This document shows positions 33,578 to 41,951 of a DNA stretch of 64,000 bases, one piece after another. The translations under genes were made by a program, and so were the position numbers. Each line of letters opens with the position of its first letter. Position 1 is the first letter of the stretch. Source of the stretch: Variovorax sp. SG517 (GTDB taxonomy: Bacteria; Pseudomonadota; Gammaproteobacteria; Burkholderiales; Burkholderiaceae_C); contig NZ_JABMJG010000001.1 of assembly GCF_013376045.1 (NCBI RefSeq), positions 868,001 to 932,000 of the forward strand. The letters are read 5' to 3'. The notes beneath the pieces were generated by a model. It did no database searches. It was not told the origin of the DNA and was given only the letters and a program-made list of their open reading frames with translations.

Positions 33578-35050
33578 ATGTCCAGTCGTTTCATCTCGCT
33601 CAGCCTGCCGCGCCATATTGCAATCGCGGCCGTTGCATCCGCAGTCCTCACCGCATGCGGGGGCGGCGGCAACGGAAACGGCATCGTCCTTCCGCCCGTG
33701 GCGGGCACGCCTGCTCCTTCGCCTGCTCCCGCGCCCGCCCCTGCTCCCGCTCCCCAGCCGTCGCCGGATCCTTCCGCGGGCCTGCCGCACAAGCTCACCG
33801 GCTGGGCCTCGCTGCCCGCCACGTTCCGCCAGCCCGGGCCGACGACCGGCCAGTTCATCACCGCCGCGCTCGGCGTGACGCCGCCCTTCGTCGACGGCCA
33901 GCCGCTGCCCGGGTTCTCGGCGCTGCTGAAGAACGACGACGGCACCTGGACCGCCATGCCCGACAACGGCTACGGCAGCAAGAGCAACTCCGGCGACTTC
34001 GTGGTCGGCTTCTACAACGTGAGCATCGATTTCCGCACCGCGTCGAACGGAACGACCGTGCCCGGCACCGTGAAGGTCAACAGCCATGTGGCGTTCAACG
34101 ACGCCAAGGGCTACCTGAAGGACGGCAAGGGCGTGGACCTGAAGATCACCGCCGACTTCGCCAACTACCAGACAGTCTCGGGCAACAACCTCGTCGACAG
34201 CGGCAAGCCCGTGGACCCGCGCATCGTCAGCGGCAGGCTGCTGACGGGCTTCGATCTCGACGTCGAGTCGATCGCCCGCGCGAAGGACGGCACGTACTTC
34301 GTGGGCGAGGAGTTCGGCCCCTACATCCTGCACTTCGACAAGGACGGCACGCTGATGAGCGACCCGGTGCCGCATCCCTTCCTGCGCAGCCCGTCCAACC
34401 CACTGGTGATGAACGAGGGCGCCACCGCGACTTCGCTCTCCAGCCGCGGCTTCGAGAGCCTCGCCTTCAACGCCGACAAGACCCGCCTCTACGCGGTGCC
34501 CGAAGCGGCGCCTTCGCTGGCATCGCTTCGCCCGGTGGCCGACGACGAGCGCTACCTGAACTTCTTCGAGTTCGATCCCGCCTCGATGCTCTACACCGGC
34601 AAGAACCCGGTCTACAGGAAGGACGGCCCCGCCAAGGACAACCAGATCGTCATCGGCGACATGACCAACATCGGGGGCAACAGGTTCGTGCTGATCGAGC
34701 GCGACAGCCTCTACGGCTCCAAGGCCGTGGTCAAGCGCCTCTACATGGTCGACCTCGACGTGAAGGACGCCGACGGCGTGCTCAGGAAGACGCTGCTGGT
34801 CGACCTGCTGAACATCTCCGACCCGGACGACATCGGCGGCCCGCTGGCCAACGTCGCGAACGGCAAGTTCAGCATGCCCTTCGACTCGATCGAGAGCGTC
34901 GAGGTGGTGGACGACTACACGCTCGCCGTCGCGATCGACACCAACTATCCGACGGAAGACGGCCGCGTGCCCGGCAAGCCGGACGACACCGAGATCATCA
35001 CGATCCGCTTCGAGCAGCCGCTCTTCAAGCGCGGCACGCCAAAGACCTGA
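33578..35050 (+). CDS. Esterase-like activity of phytase family lipoprotein
   Basis: A 490-residue exported lipoprotein. The signal ends L-T-A-C27, followed by a flexible G/N stretch and an A-P-A-P repeat linker (about residues 45-65). The catalytic part is a beta-propeller-like fold of the phytase-related esterase family, with W-T-A-M-P-D-N-G-Y-G, then G-E-E-F-G-P-Y and F-E-S-L-A-F segments. The family is thought to hydrolyse phosphate or carboxyl esters and needs calcium, but few members are tested. CGGAGG precedes the ATG. It is convergent with the Bug gene at 35066 with 15 bases between. Confidence 0.85.
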   Translation: MSSRFISLSLPRHIAIAAVASAVLTACGGGGNGNGIVLPPVAGTPAPSPAPAPAPAPAPQPSPDPSAGLPHKLTGWASLPATFRQPGPTTGQFITAALGVTPPFVDGQPLPGFSALLKNDDGTWTAMPDNGYGSKSNSGDFVVGFYNVSIDFRTASNGTTVPGTVKVNSHVAFNDAKGYLKDGKGVDLKITADFANYQTVSGNNLVDSGKPVDPRIVSGRLLTGFDLDVESIARAKDGTYFVGEEFGPYILHFDKDGTLMSDPVPHPFLRSPSNPLVMNEGATATSLSSRGFESLAFNADKTRLYAVPEAAPSLASLRPVADDERYLNFFEFDPASMLYTGKNPVYRKDGPAKDNQIVIGDMTNIGGNRFVLIERDSLYGSKAVVKRLYMVDLDVKDADGVLRKTLLVDLLNISDPDDIGGPLANVANGKFSMPFDSIESVEVVDDYTLAVAIDTNYPTEDGRVPGKPDDTEIITIRFEQPLFKRGTPKT

Positions 35051-35065
35051 AGAGCCCAGAAGGCA

Positions 35066-36079
35066 TCAGCCCTCCGAGTGGATCCCCTTCATGATGATCA
35101 CGCCGCCCAGGCGCGTGGTGTCGGCGCGCATGCGCTTGGCCAGCGTGTCGGGCGAGCCGGGCTGGGCCTGCCAGCCCGTCTTCAGCAGCGCCTGGCTCAC
35201 GTCGGGCGAGCTGATGACTTCGACCAGCGCCGCATTGAGCTTGGCGATGGCCGCCGGTTTCATGCTCGCAGGCGCAGCCAGCGCGGTCCAGATCTCGAGG
35301 TCGGCTCCGCGCACGTCGGCGTCGCGGATGGTGGGCAGCTCGCCCGCCAGCGGGCTGCGCTCGGGCGAGGTCACGCCGATGGCCTTGATCTTTCCCGACT
35401 TGATGTGCGGCAGCGCGAGGCCCGGCGGCAGCAGCGACAGCTGGATCTCGTTGGCCAGCAGGCCAGCGATGACCTGCGGATTGCCGGTGTAGGGCTTGTG
35501 CTGCGCGGTGATGGCCGCGCGGCTCTTGATGAGCTCCATGCCCAGGTGGCCCACGGTGCCCACGCCCGGCGTGCCGTACTTGGCGCCGCTGCCGAGGTTG
35601 CGCACCCACAGCAGCTGCTCGGCCGAGGTCTTGCCCGCGGCGCTGCCCGACACGGCCAGCACCAGCGGCGCGGTGCCGATCAGGCCGACCGGCGCGAAGT
35701 CCTTCTCCGGGTCGAAGGGCAGCGACGGATTGAGCAGCTTCGCGATCGTCAGGTTGCCGTTGATGAGCGCGCCGATGGTGTGGTCGTCGGTGGCCTTCGC
35801 CACCTGGTCGGCCACAGTGTTGCCGCTGGCGCCGGGCTTGTTCTCGACGACCACCGGCTGGCGCAGGATCTTCGACAGCGGCTCCGCGATGGCGCGCGCC
35901 GCGAGGTCGGGCGATGCGCCTGCGGGAAAGCCCACGAGGATGTGGACGGGCTTGGTCGGCCAGGCCGCGTCGGCGGTGCCGCTGTTGCGTTGCTGCTGGG
36001 CCCACGAAGTCTTCGCAAGCAGCGAAGCGGCAATGGCTGCCGCGCCGCCTTCGAGCAGGCGGCGTTTGGTGATCGTCAA
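35066..36079 (-). CDS. Bug/TctC-type substrate-binding protein
   Basis: A 337-residue periplasmic binding protein with a signal sequence beginning T-K-R-R-L-L-E-G-G (an R-R pair, possibly Tat) and cleavage after S-W-A. The mature start W-P-T-K-P-V-H-I-L-V-G-F-P-A-G-A-S-P-D and V-V-V-E-N-K-P-G-A-S-G-N are family hallmarks. No TctAB membrane genes are nearby. It lies downstream of livM on the same strand but 99 bases away, with a palindrome in the gap, so it may have its own promoter. Confidence 0.88.
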   Translation of the reverse strand: MTITKRRLLEGGAAAIAASLLAKTSWAQQQRNSGTADAAWPTKPVHILVGFPAGASPDLAARAIAEPLSKILRQPVVVENKPGASGNTVADQVAKATDDHTIGALINGNLTIAKLLNPSLPFDPEKDFAPVGLIGTAPLVLAVSGSAAGKTSAEQLLWVRNLGSGAKYGTPGVGTVGHLGMELIKSRAAITAQHKPYTGNPQVIAGLLANEIQLSLLPPGLALPHIKSGKIKAIGVTSPERSPLAGELPTIRDADVRGADLEIWTALAAPASMKPAAIAKLNAALVEVISSPDVSQALLKTGWQAQPGSPDTLAKRMRADTTRLGGVIIMKGIHSEG

Positions 36080-36118
36080 GATGACTCCAGAGAGTGAAGA
36101 GAACGGGAACTGATTACA

Positions 36119-36132
36119 TTGTGTTTACACAA
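36119..36132 (-). promoter_or_regulatory. TTGTGT-TT-ACACAA palindrome upstream of the Bug gene
   Basis: A perfect 14-base dyad lies 40 bases upstream of the start codon of the minus-strand Bug gene. The TTGT-N6-ACAA form recalls sites of GntR-type regulators; no GntR gene is in the window. Confidence 0.4.
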
Positions 36133-36178
36133 CGTTACAGGACGACGATGCTTTTCGCAAGTCCGAAGTGCCTTCCCG

Positions 36179-37219
36179 TCAGGGTCTCTGGTGTAGGAAA
36201 GTAGTATTTCCAGCCGATGTTCCCAGCAGTTTTCGCTGCGTGGGGAACAACGACCAGCCCCAGCGCTGCTGCGCGAATCCCCACAGCCCCTGCTTGAAGA
36301 ACAGCGTGACGAGGATCGCGAGCAGCCCCAGCCCCAGCAGGTACCAGGTGCCGTAGTCGCTCAGGAACTTGTTCAGCGCCCAGAAGATGAGCGCGCCCAC
36401 CAGCGGCCCCTCGATGCGCCCGATGCCGCCGATGACCACCATGAAGATGGCGAAGGCCGTCCAGTTGACGCTGAAAGCCGCATCGGGACTGATGCGCAGG
36501 TTGCCCACGAAGTACAGCGCCCCCGCGAGCCCCGCGCCGAAGGCCGCGACCACGTACACCGCGAGCTTCATGCGCGCCACCGGAATGCCCTGCGACTCGG
36601 CGGCCACCTCGTTGTCGCGTATCGCCAGCAACGCCAGGCCGCGCTTGCTGCGAAGGAACAAATACACCAGCACGATCGCCGCGACCACGCAAGCCAGCGC
36701 CATCCAGTAGGTGGTGCTCTCGCGCGTCGCCTTGTCGATGCCGCGCAGCGCGGTCAGCGTGGTGCCCGAGCCGCCGCCCACCACAGACGCGTTGGCGAAG
36801 CTCAGCCTGAACACCTCCGCGATGACCCAGGTGCCGATGGCGAAGTAGCCGCCCGACAGCCGGAACGCGACGAAGGACACGGGCACCGCCACCAGCCCCG
36901 CGGCCAGCGCGCCCATCGGTATCGCCACGAAGGGGTTCACGCCCGCGAAGTTGCCGAGCATCAGCATCACGTAGCCGCCGAAGCCGAAGAAGGCCTGCTG
37001 TCCGATGCTCACCATGCCGCCGTAGCCGGCGAGCAGGTTCCACATCATCGCGAAGATGAAGTAGCAGGCGATCTCGACGAACTCGCGCATCCAGCTCGAC
37101 TCGCCCCAGAACGGCAGGCTCGCCGCGACGAGAACGATGGCGATGCCGGCGAACAGCGCCGCGCGGCTCGCGGCCGTCGCGCGTTCGACCGCGACGATGG
37201 AAGGAGGCATGCTGGTCAT
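36179..37219 (-). CDS. livM: Branched-chain-type ABC transporter permease (LivM-like)
   Basis: A 346-residue inner-membrane permease with about nine to ten helices. The family marks A-G-Y-G-G-M-V-S-I-G-Q-Q-A-F-F-G-F-G-G-Y (near residue 65) and the coupling helix region R-G-L-A-L-L-A-I-R-D-N-E-V-A-A-E-S are intact. It starts at 37219 with an ATGA overlap of the livH stop. A C-terminal extension past the last helix (Q-Q-R-W-G-W-S-L-F-P-T-Q-R-K) is longer than usual. With livFGHK it forms a complete importer. Confidence 0.9.
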   Translation of the reverse strand: MTSMPPSIVAVERATAASRAALFAGIAIVLVAASLPFWGESSWMREFVEIACYFIFAMMWNLLAGYGGMVSIGQQAFFGFGGYVMLMLGNFAGVNPFVAIPMGALAAGLVAVPVSFVAFRLSGGYFAIGTWVIAEVFRLSFANASVVGGGSGTTLTALRGIDKATRESTTYWMALACVVAAIVLVYLFLRSKRGLALLAIRDNEVAAESQGIPVARMKLAVYVVAAFGAGLAGALYFVGNLRISPDAAFSVNWTAFAIFMVVIGGIGRIEGPLVGALIFWALNKFLSDYGTWYLLGLGLLAILVTLFFKQGLWGFAQQRWGWSLFPTQRKLLGTSAGNTTFLHQRP

Positions 37220-38079
37220 CCGCGCGTCCTTGGAAAGAGCCCCTGCGGCCGCAGCACCAGCACGGCGAGGAACACGATGTGCCCGAACCAGATGCCCCAG
37301 CCCGGGTCCAGCCTGAAGCCGATCTGCTGGGTGACGCCGAGGATCATCGCACCCGCCAGCGTGCCCCAGAAGGAGCCCATGCCGCCGATGATCACCGCCT
37401 CGAAGGCGAAGAGCAGCAGCAGCGGCCCGTCCGAAGGCGACACCGTCGTGCGCATGCCCTGCAGCGCGCCGGCGATGGCGATCAGCACGAAGGCGATGGC
37501 GGTCGCGAGCGCGTAGACCTTCTTCGCGTTCAGCCCCATCAGCTCGGCGATCTCGCGGTCGTCCGACACCGCGCGAAACGACCGCCCCAGCGCCGTGCGC
37601 GCGAAGAGCCACTGCAGCGCGCCCGTCGCCGCGAGCGCGACGGCCAGCACGACCAGCGGCAGCACGCCCAGCGACATCGCGTCGCCCAGCGCGATGCCCT
37701 GCGTGCTGAGCCCGCCCGTCTCGATGGCGCGCGGATCGGCCGAGAACAATTCGAGCAGCAGGTTCTGGATCACGATCGACAGGCCGAAGGTGACGACCAG
37801 CGAGGGCAGCGGGTCCTTGCCGAGCGTGCCGTTGAGCACGAAGCGCTGCAGCACATAGCCGAAGCCGAAGGCCACCGGCAGCACCGCGAGCGCCACCAGC
37901 CATGGCGCTTCGCCGCCCGTCAGCGACATGCCCGCGATGACCGCGAACGCGCCGAGGATGATGAAGTCGCCTTGCGCCGTATTGGTCAGCCGCATCACGC
38001 CGAACATCAGCGACTGGCCCAGCGCGAAGAGCGTGTAGAGGCCGCCGAGCAGCAGGCCCTGGACGAGGGTCTCAAGCAT
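37216..38079 (-). CDS. livH: Branched-chain-type ABC transporter permease (LivH-like)
   Basis: A 287-residue permease with about eight helices. L-G-G-L-Y-T-L-F-A-L-G-Q-S-L-M-F-G-V-M-R-L-T-N style N terminus, and the coupling segment R-T-A-L-G-R-S-F-R-A-V-S-D-D-R-E-I-A-E-L-M-G are typical of LivH. It overlaps livF by eight bases at the start and livM by four at the end. In a locus for hydroquinone breakdown, the cargo is more likely an aromatic acid or phenolic than an amino acid. Confidence 0.9.
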   Translation of the reverse strand: MLETLVQGLLLGGLYTLFALGQSLMFGVMRLTNTAQGDFIILGAFAVIAGMSLTGGEAPWLVALAVLPVAFGFGYVLQRFVLNGTLGKDPLPSLVVTFGLSIVIQNLLLELFSADPRAIETGGLSTQGIALGDAMSLGVLPLVVLAVALAATGALQWLFARTALGRSFRAVSDDREIAELMGLNAKKVYALATAIAFVLIAIAGALQGMRTTVSPSDGPLLLLFAFEAVIIGGMGSFWGTLAGAMILGVTQQIGFRLDPGWGIWFGHIVFLAVLVLRPQGLFPRTRG

Positions 38080-38800
38080 GGGCCGCCTCCGAGGCCTCGG
38101 AGAGGCCGAAGTAGGCCTGCGAGATCTGCTCGCGCGTGAGTTCGGCCGAGCGCCCTTCGAGCGACACGCGGCCCTCCTGGAAGCAGTAGACGCGCTGCGA
38201 AACCTGCCGCGCCATGGTCACGTCCTGCTCGACGATGACCACCGTCATGCCCTCCGCCGTGATCGCTGGCATGGCGGCGTAGATCTCCCGGATGACGATG
38301 GGCGCGAGCCCCAGCGAGAGCTCGTCGCACAGCAGCACCTCGGGGTTGCTCATGAGCGCGCGGCCGAGCGCGACCATCTGCTGCTGCCCGCCGGAGAGCG
38401 AGGTGCCCGGCTGGCCGCGCTTCTCGGCGAGGATGGGAAAGAGCGCGTACAGCCGCTGCAGGTTCCAGGGCCCCTTGCGCGACGGCGTGGCGCCCATCAA
38501 CAGGTTCTCCTCGACGCTGAGGCTCGGAAAGAGCCGGCGGCCCTCGGGCACCATGGCGAGCCCGCGGCGCACGATGTCGCCCGGCGGCAGGCCGCCGATG
38601 GGTTCGCCCTTGAAGCGGATCGCATCGAGCGGCGCGCGCACCAGGCCGGTGAGGCTCTTGAGGAAGGTCGTCTTGCCCGCGCCGTTGGCGCCGATGATGG
38701 CCACCAGCTCGCCGCGCTCCAGAGAGAAGTCGATGCCGAAGAGGGCCTGGGCGTCGCCGTAGAAGGCCTTGAGGGCGTGGGTCGTGAGCAGCGTGTTCAT
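38072..38800 (-). CDS. livF: ABC transporter ATPase (LivF-like)
   Basis: A 242-residue ATPase. Walker A is G-A-N-G-A-G-K-T-T (about residue 36), the signature L-S-G-G-Q-Q-Q and Walker B V-L-L-C-D-E-L-S are intact, with the LivF-type M-V-P-E-G-R-R-L-F-P-S-L segment. It powers the importer with LivG. I use the ATG at 38800; an apparent upstream extension runs into the hairpin at 38826. It overlaps livH by eight bases. Confidence 0.92.
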   Translation of the reverse strand: MNTLLTTHALKAFYGDAQALFGIDFSLERGELVAIIGANGAGKTTFLKSLTGLVRAPLDAIRFKGEPIGGLPPGDIVRRGLAMVPEGRRLFPSLSVEENLLMGATPSRKGPWNLQRLYALFPILAEKRGQPGTSLSGGQQQMVALGRALMSNPEVLLCDELSLGLAPIVIREIYAAMPAITAEGMTVVIVEQDVTMARQVSQRVYCFQEGRVSLEGRSAELTREQISQAYFGLSEASEAAHA

Positions 38801-38825
38801 GGTGTTTGCTCCCTCGGGTCTTGCC

Positions 38826-38849
38826 CCCTCTCCCGCTTGCGGGAGAGGG
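38826..38849. repeat. Perfect 11-bp hairpin between livG and livF
   Basis: CCCTCTCCCGC and GCGGGAGAGGG are exact inverse complements around TT. It resembles the elements at 43441 and probably belongs to the same class of CCCTCCCC-type extragenic palindromes. It may tune transcript stability inside the operon. Confidence 0.65.
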
Positions 38850-38876
38850 AACAAGTCCGAAGACAGGCGTTTGCGC

Positions 38877-39596
38877 TCATGCCTCCATCCCCATGTAGAC
38901 CCGCCTCACCTCCGGATCCCCCATCACCGCCCGCGGCGCCCCTTCCGCCAGCTTCTGCCCGAAGTTGATGACGAACAGCCGGTCCGCCAGCGACAGCAGC
39001 GCATGCACCACGTGCTCGATCCAGATCATCGTCATGCCGCGCGCCTTGATGCGCTTGAGTTCGCCGACCAGCACGGCGGCCTCGGGCTCCGTGAGGCCGC
39101 CCGCGATCTCGTCGAGCAGCAGCAGCTTGGGCCGCGTGGCCAGCGCGCGCGCCAGTTCCAGTCGCTTGCGGTCGAGCAGGGTCAGGCCGCCCGCAGGCTT
39201 GTTGGCATGCGCCATCAGGCCCGTCTGTTCCAGCACCTCCTGCGCGGTGTGCCAGGCATCGCGCTCGGTCTGTTGCCCGCCGAAGCAGGCAGCCGTCACG
39301 AGGTTCTCGAACACGCTCATGTTGCCGAAGGGCTGCGGCACCTGGTAGCTGCGGCCGATGCCGGCGTGGCAGCGCTGGTGGGGCTTCAGCCGCGTCACGT
39401 CGCGGCCGGCGTATTCCACGCGTCCGGCGTCGACGCGCACGTCGCCCGAGATCAGGTTGAAGAGCGTCGTCTTGCCCGCGCCGTTGGGCCCGAGGATGCC
39501 CAGCGTCTCGCCCTCGGCCACCGCGAGCGTGATGCCGTCGGTGACCTTGAGCGCGCCGTAGGACTTGCTCACGGCATGCAGTGCCAGCAGCGTCAT
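38877..39596 (-). CDS. livG: ABC transporter ATPase (LivG-like)
   Basis: A 239-residue ATPase with Walker A G-P-N-G-A-G-K-T-T (about residue 36), the LivG-type segment G-I-G-R-S-Y-Q-V-P-Q-P-F and Walker B L-L-L-L-D-E-I-A-G-G-L. The signature motif is L-T-L-L-D-R-K-R, altered from L-S-x-G-x-Q at its first positions, a variation known in some LivG proteins. It begins one base after the substrate-binding protein gene stop and acts with LivF. Confidence 0.9.
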   Translation of the reverse strand: MTLLALHAVSKSYGALKVTDGITLAVAEGETLGILGPNGAGKTTLFNLISGDVRVDAGRVEYAGRDVTRLKPHQRCHAGIGRSYQVPQPFGNMSVFENLVTAACFGGQQTERDAWHTAQEVLEQTGLMAHANKPAGGLTLLDRKRLELARALATRPKLLLLDEIAGGLTEPEAAVLVGELKRIKARGMTMIWIEHVVHALLSLADRLFVINFGQKLAEGAPRAVMGDPEVRRVYMGMEA

Positions 39597-39597
39597 G

Positions 39598-40851
39598 TCA
39601 GAGCAAGCGCAGCTTGCCGCCAGCGGGAATGTTCGTGGCTGCCTCGTTGTTCACGATGGTCAGCTCCACCTTGTACTTGGTGCCCTTGCCCCACTGGCCC
39701 AGCACCAGCGGCGTCTTGCTGACGTTCTTGAACGGCCCCTGGCCGCCCCACCTCACCGGGCCGACCACCGAGTTGATGGAGGTCGACGCCACCGCGTCGC
39801 GCACGTCCGAAGCCTTCAGCGACTTGGCGCGCCCCAGCGCATTCGCCGCCACTTCGAACAGCGCATGCGCGAAGCCGATGGGCTGCGTCCACTGCTTCTT
39901 CGTGCCGGTCTCGTAGGCCTCGGCCAGCGCCTTCGCGCTCTGCTGCGTGAGGCTCGAGGTGAAGGGATGCGAAGGGCTCCACCACACCTCGGTGGAAAGA
40001 CCATCGCCCAGGTCGCCCAGCGCCTCGATGGCGCCGGGGAACAGCAGCGCCTTGCCCAGCGTGATGACCTTGGGCTTGAAGCCCTGCTGCCGCGCCTGCG
40101 TGAGGAAGGTCTTTGCGTCCGGCGGAATCACCACGCCGGTGACGATCTCCACGCCGTCCTTCTTGAAGGCCGCGATCTGCGCGCTGAAATCCTGCGTGCC
40201 GTTCTGGAAGCGGCCCGGGTCGGTGAGCGTGAAGCCCATCTGCGAGAGCGGCTTGGGGAAGCCCAGCTCCTTGTCGCCCCACGCGTTGCCGTCGCCGTCG
40301 TTGGGAAACAGGCCGCCCACCTTCTTGTTGGTGGCGAGCGTCTTCCAGCCGTTGGTGAAGTTGGCGATGACGTCTTCCAGGCCCCAGAACATGTGGTAAG
40401 TCCAGTTGAAGCCCTTGGCCGGATCGCCCTTGCGGCCGAAGAACCACGGCTGCCACGGCACCACGCTGGAGATGCAGGGCACCTCGTTGAGCTCGCAGGC
40501 GTCGCTCACCGGATTGGCGGTCTCGGGCGTGCCTGCGGTGAGCACCAGCGCCACCTTGTCCTTCAGGATCAGGTCGTTCGCCACCTCGCCTGCGCGGTTG
40601 GGGTTCGACTGGCTGTCCTTCAGCACGATCTGCACCGCGTACTTCTTGCCGCCGACCGTGATGCCGTCCTTGAAGGCCGCCTTCATCTGGTCGATGACCC
40701 ACTTGTCGGCCTCGCCGAAAGGCGCGAGCGGCCCGGTCTGCGGCGACACGTAGCCGATCTTCAGCGTGTCGGCCGCGAACACCAGCGGTGCCGCGCCCGA
40801 TGCCACCAGCGCGGCCGTGGCCTGCGTGAACTGCCTGCGATTGATTGCCAT
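39598..40851 (-). CDS. Branched-chain-type ABC transporter substrate-binding protein (LivK-like)
   Basis: A 417-residue periplasmic receptor with signal peptide (cleavage after V-F-A) and the family start L-K-I-G-Y-V-S-P-Q-T-G-P-L-A-P-F-G-E-A. It is longer than amino-acid-binding LivK and closer to receptors for amides, aromatics or other carboxylates. It leads the liv genes on the minus strand after a Bug gene. In this setting an aromatic compound degraded through hydroquinone is the likely ligand. Confidence 0.9.
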   Translation of the reverse strand: MAINRRQFTQATAALVASGAAPLVFAADTLKIGYVSPQTGPLAPFGEADKWVIDQMKAAFKDGITVGGKKYAVQIVLKDSQSNPNRAGEVANDLILKDKVALVLTAGTPETANPVSDACELNEVPCISSVVPWQPWFFGRKGDPAKGFNWTYHMFWGLEDVIANFTNGWKTLATNKKVGGLFPNDGDGNAWGDKELGFPKPLSQMGFTLTDPGRFQNGTQDFSAQIAAFKKDGVEIVTGVVIPPDAKTFLTQARQQGFKPKVITLGKALLFPGAIEALGDLGDGLSTEVWWSPSHPFTSSLTQQSAKALAEAYETGTKKQWTQPIGFAHALFEVAANALGRAKSLKASDVRDAVASTSINSVVGPVRWGGQGPFKNVSKTPLVLGQWGKGTKYKVELTIVNNEAATNIPAGGKLRLL

Positions 40852-40901
40852 GTTTGTCTCCTTCTGTCGTCCTGTCGTCGGACTCTGCGTCGCTTCCACT
40901 G

Positions 40902-41885
40902 CTACTCCAGGCTCAGCTGGCGCTCTCGCACCAGCCGGGCCCACTTGTCCTGCTCGGTGCGCAGCACCGCCGCGAACTGCTCGGGTGTGCCAGCGATGCC
41001 CGTCAGGCCCTGCTCCTGCAGGCGCGCGGCGAAGGCGGGGTCGGCAACGATCTTCTTCACCTCGGCCTGGAGCCGGTCGATCACGGGGCGCGGCGTTCCC
41101 GCGGGCGCCAGCAGGCCCACCCATGAATTGACTTCGAAGCCGGGATAGCCGCTCTCGGCGACGGTCGGCGTGTCGGGGTAGGCGGTCGCGCGCTGCAGGC
41201 CGGTCTGGGCCAGCGCGCGCAGGCGGCCCGACTTGACGTGCGGCTGCGCCAGCACGGCGGAGAGGAACATCATCTCGACCTGCCCGCCGAGCAGGTCCTG
41301 CTGCGCCGGGCCGCCGCCGCGGTAGGGAATGTGCGTGACGAAGGTGCCGCTCACCGCCTTGAAGTATTCGGCCGTGAGATGGTTGCTCGACCCCGGCCCG
41401 ACGCTCGCGTAGTTGAGGCGCCCGGGCTGCGACTTGAGCAGGCTCACGAAGCTCCTGAGGTCGCGCGCGTCCACCTTCGGGTTGACCAGCAGCACCAGCG
41501 GATTGCTGACGATCTGCGTCACCGGCTGCAGGTCGCGCGCGATGTCGAAGCTGAGCTTGGGGTAGACCAGCGGATAGGTGGCGTAGCTGTCGAACACCAT
41601 CAGCAGCGTGTGGCCGTCGGGCGCGGCCTTGGCCACTTCGGCCGCCGCCAGCGTGCCGCCGGCACCGCCGCGGTTGTCGACGATCACCGGCTGGCCGAGC
41701 GCGGCCTGCAGGCGCGGCTGGAGCTGGCGCGCCACCGTGTCGACGATGCCGCCGGGCGGAAAGCCGATGACGACGCGCACCGGCTTCGCGGGCCAGGCCT
41801 GCGCGGCGGCAGGCGAAGCGGCGGCGATGAACAGCGCACCGGCAGCGGCGAGGCTCGCGACGAGGCGGGCGGTGATCGAAGGCAT
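40902..41885 (-). CDS. Bug/TctC-type substrate-binding protein
   Basis: A 327-residue periplasmic binding protein with signal peptide (A-A-A-Q-A cleavage) and the family pattern W-P-A-K-P-V-R-V-V-I-G-F-P-P-G-G-I-V-D, then V-I-V-D-N-R-G-G-A-G-G-T. It lies between the semialdehyde dehydrogenase and the ABC receptor genes on the same strand. Having both a Bug and an ABC receptor in one catabolic operon hints at two uptake routes or a sensing role. Confidence 0.9.
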   Translation of the reverse strand: MPSITARLVASLAAAGALFIAAASPAAAQAWPAKPVRVVIGFPPGGIVDTVARQLQPRLQAALGQPVIVDNRGGAGGTLAAAEVAKAAPDGHTLLMVFDSYATYPLVYPKLSFDIARDLQPVTQIVSNPLVLLVNPKVDARDLRSFVSLLKSQPGRLNYASVGPGSSNHLTAEYFKAVSGTFVTHIPYRGGGPAQQDLLGGQVEMMFLSAVLAQPHVKSGRLRALAQTGLQRATAYPDTPTVAESGYPGFEVNSWVGLLAPAGTPRPVIDRLQAEVKKIVADPAFAARLQEQGLTGIAGTPEQFAAVLRTEQDKWARLVRERQLSLE

Positions 41886-41951
41886 CTCTTCTGTCTCCTC
41901 GTTCTCTGTCTTGGTCTTGCTCTTCTCTGTTCTTCTTGATCGACCGCTTCG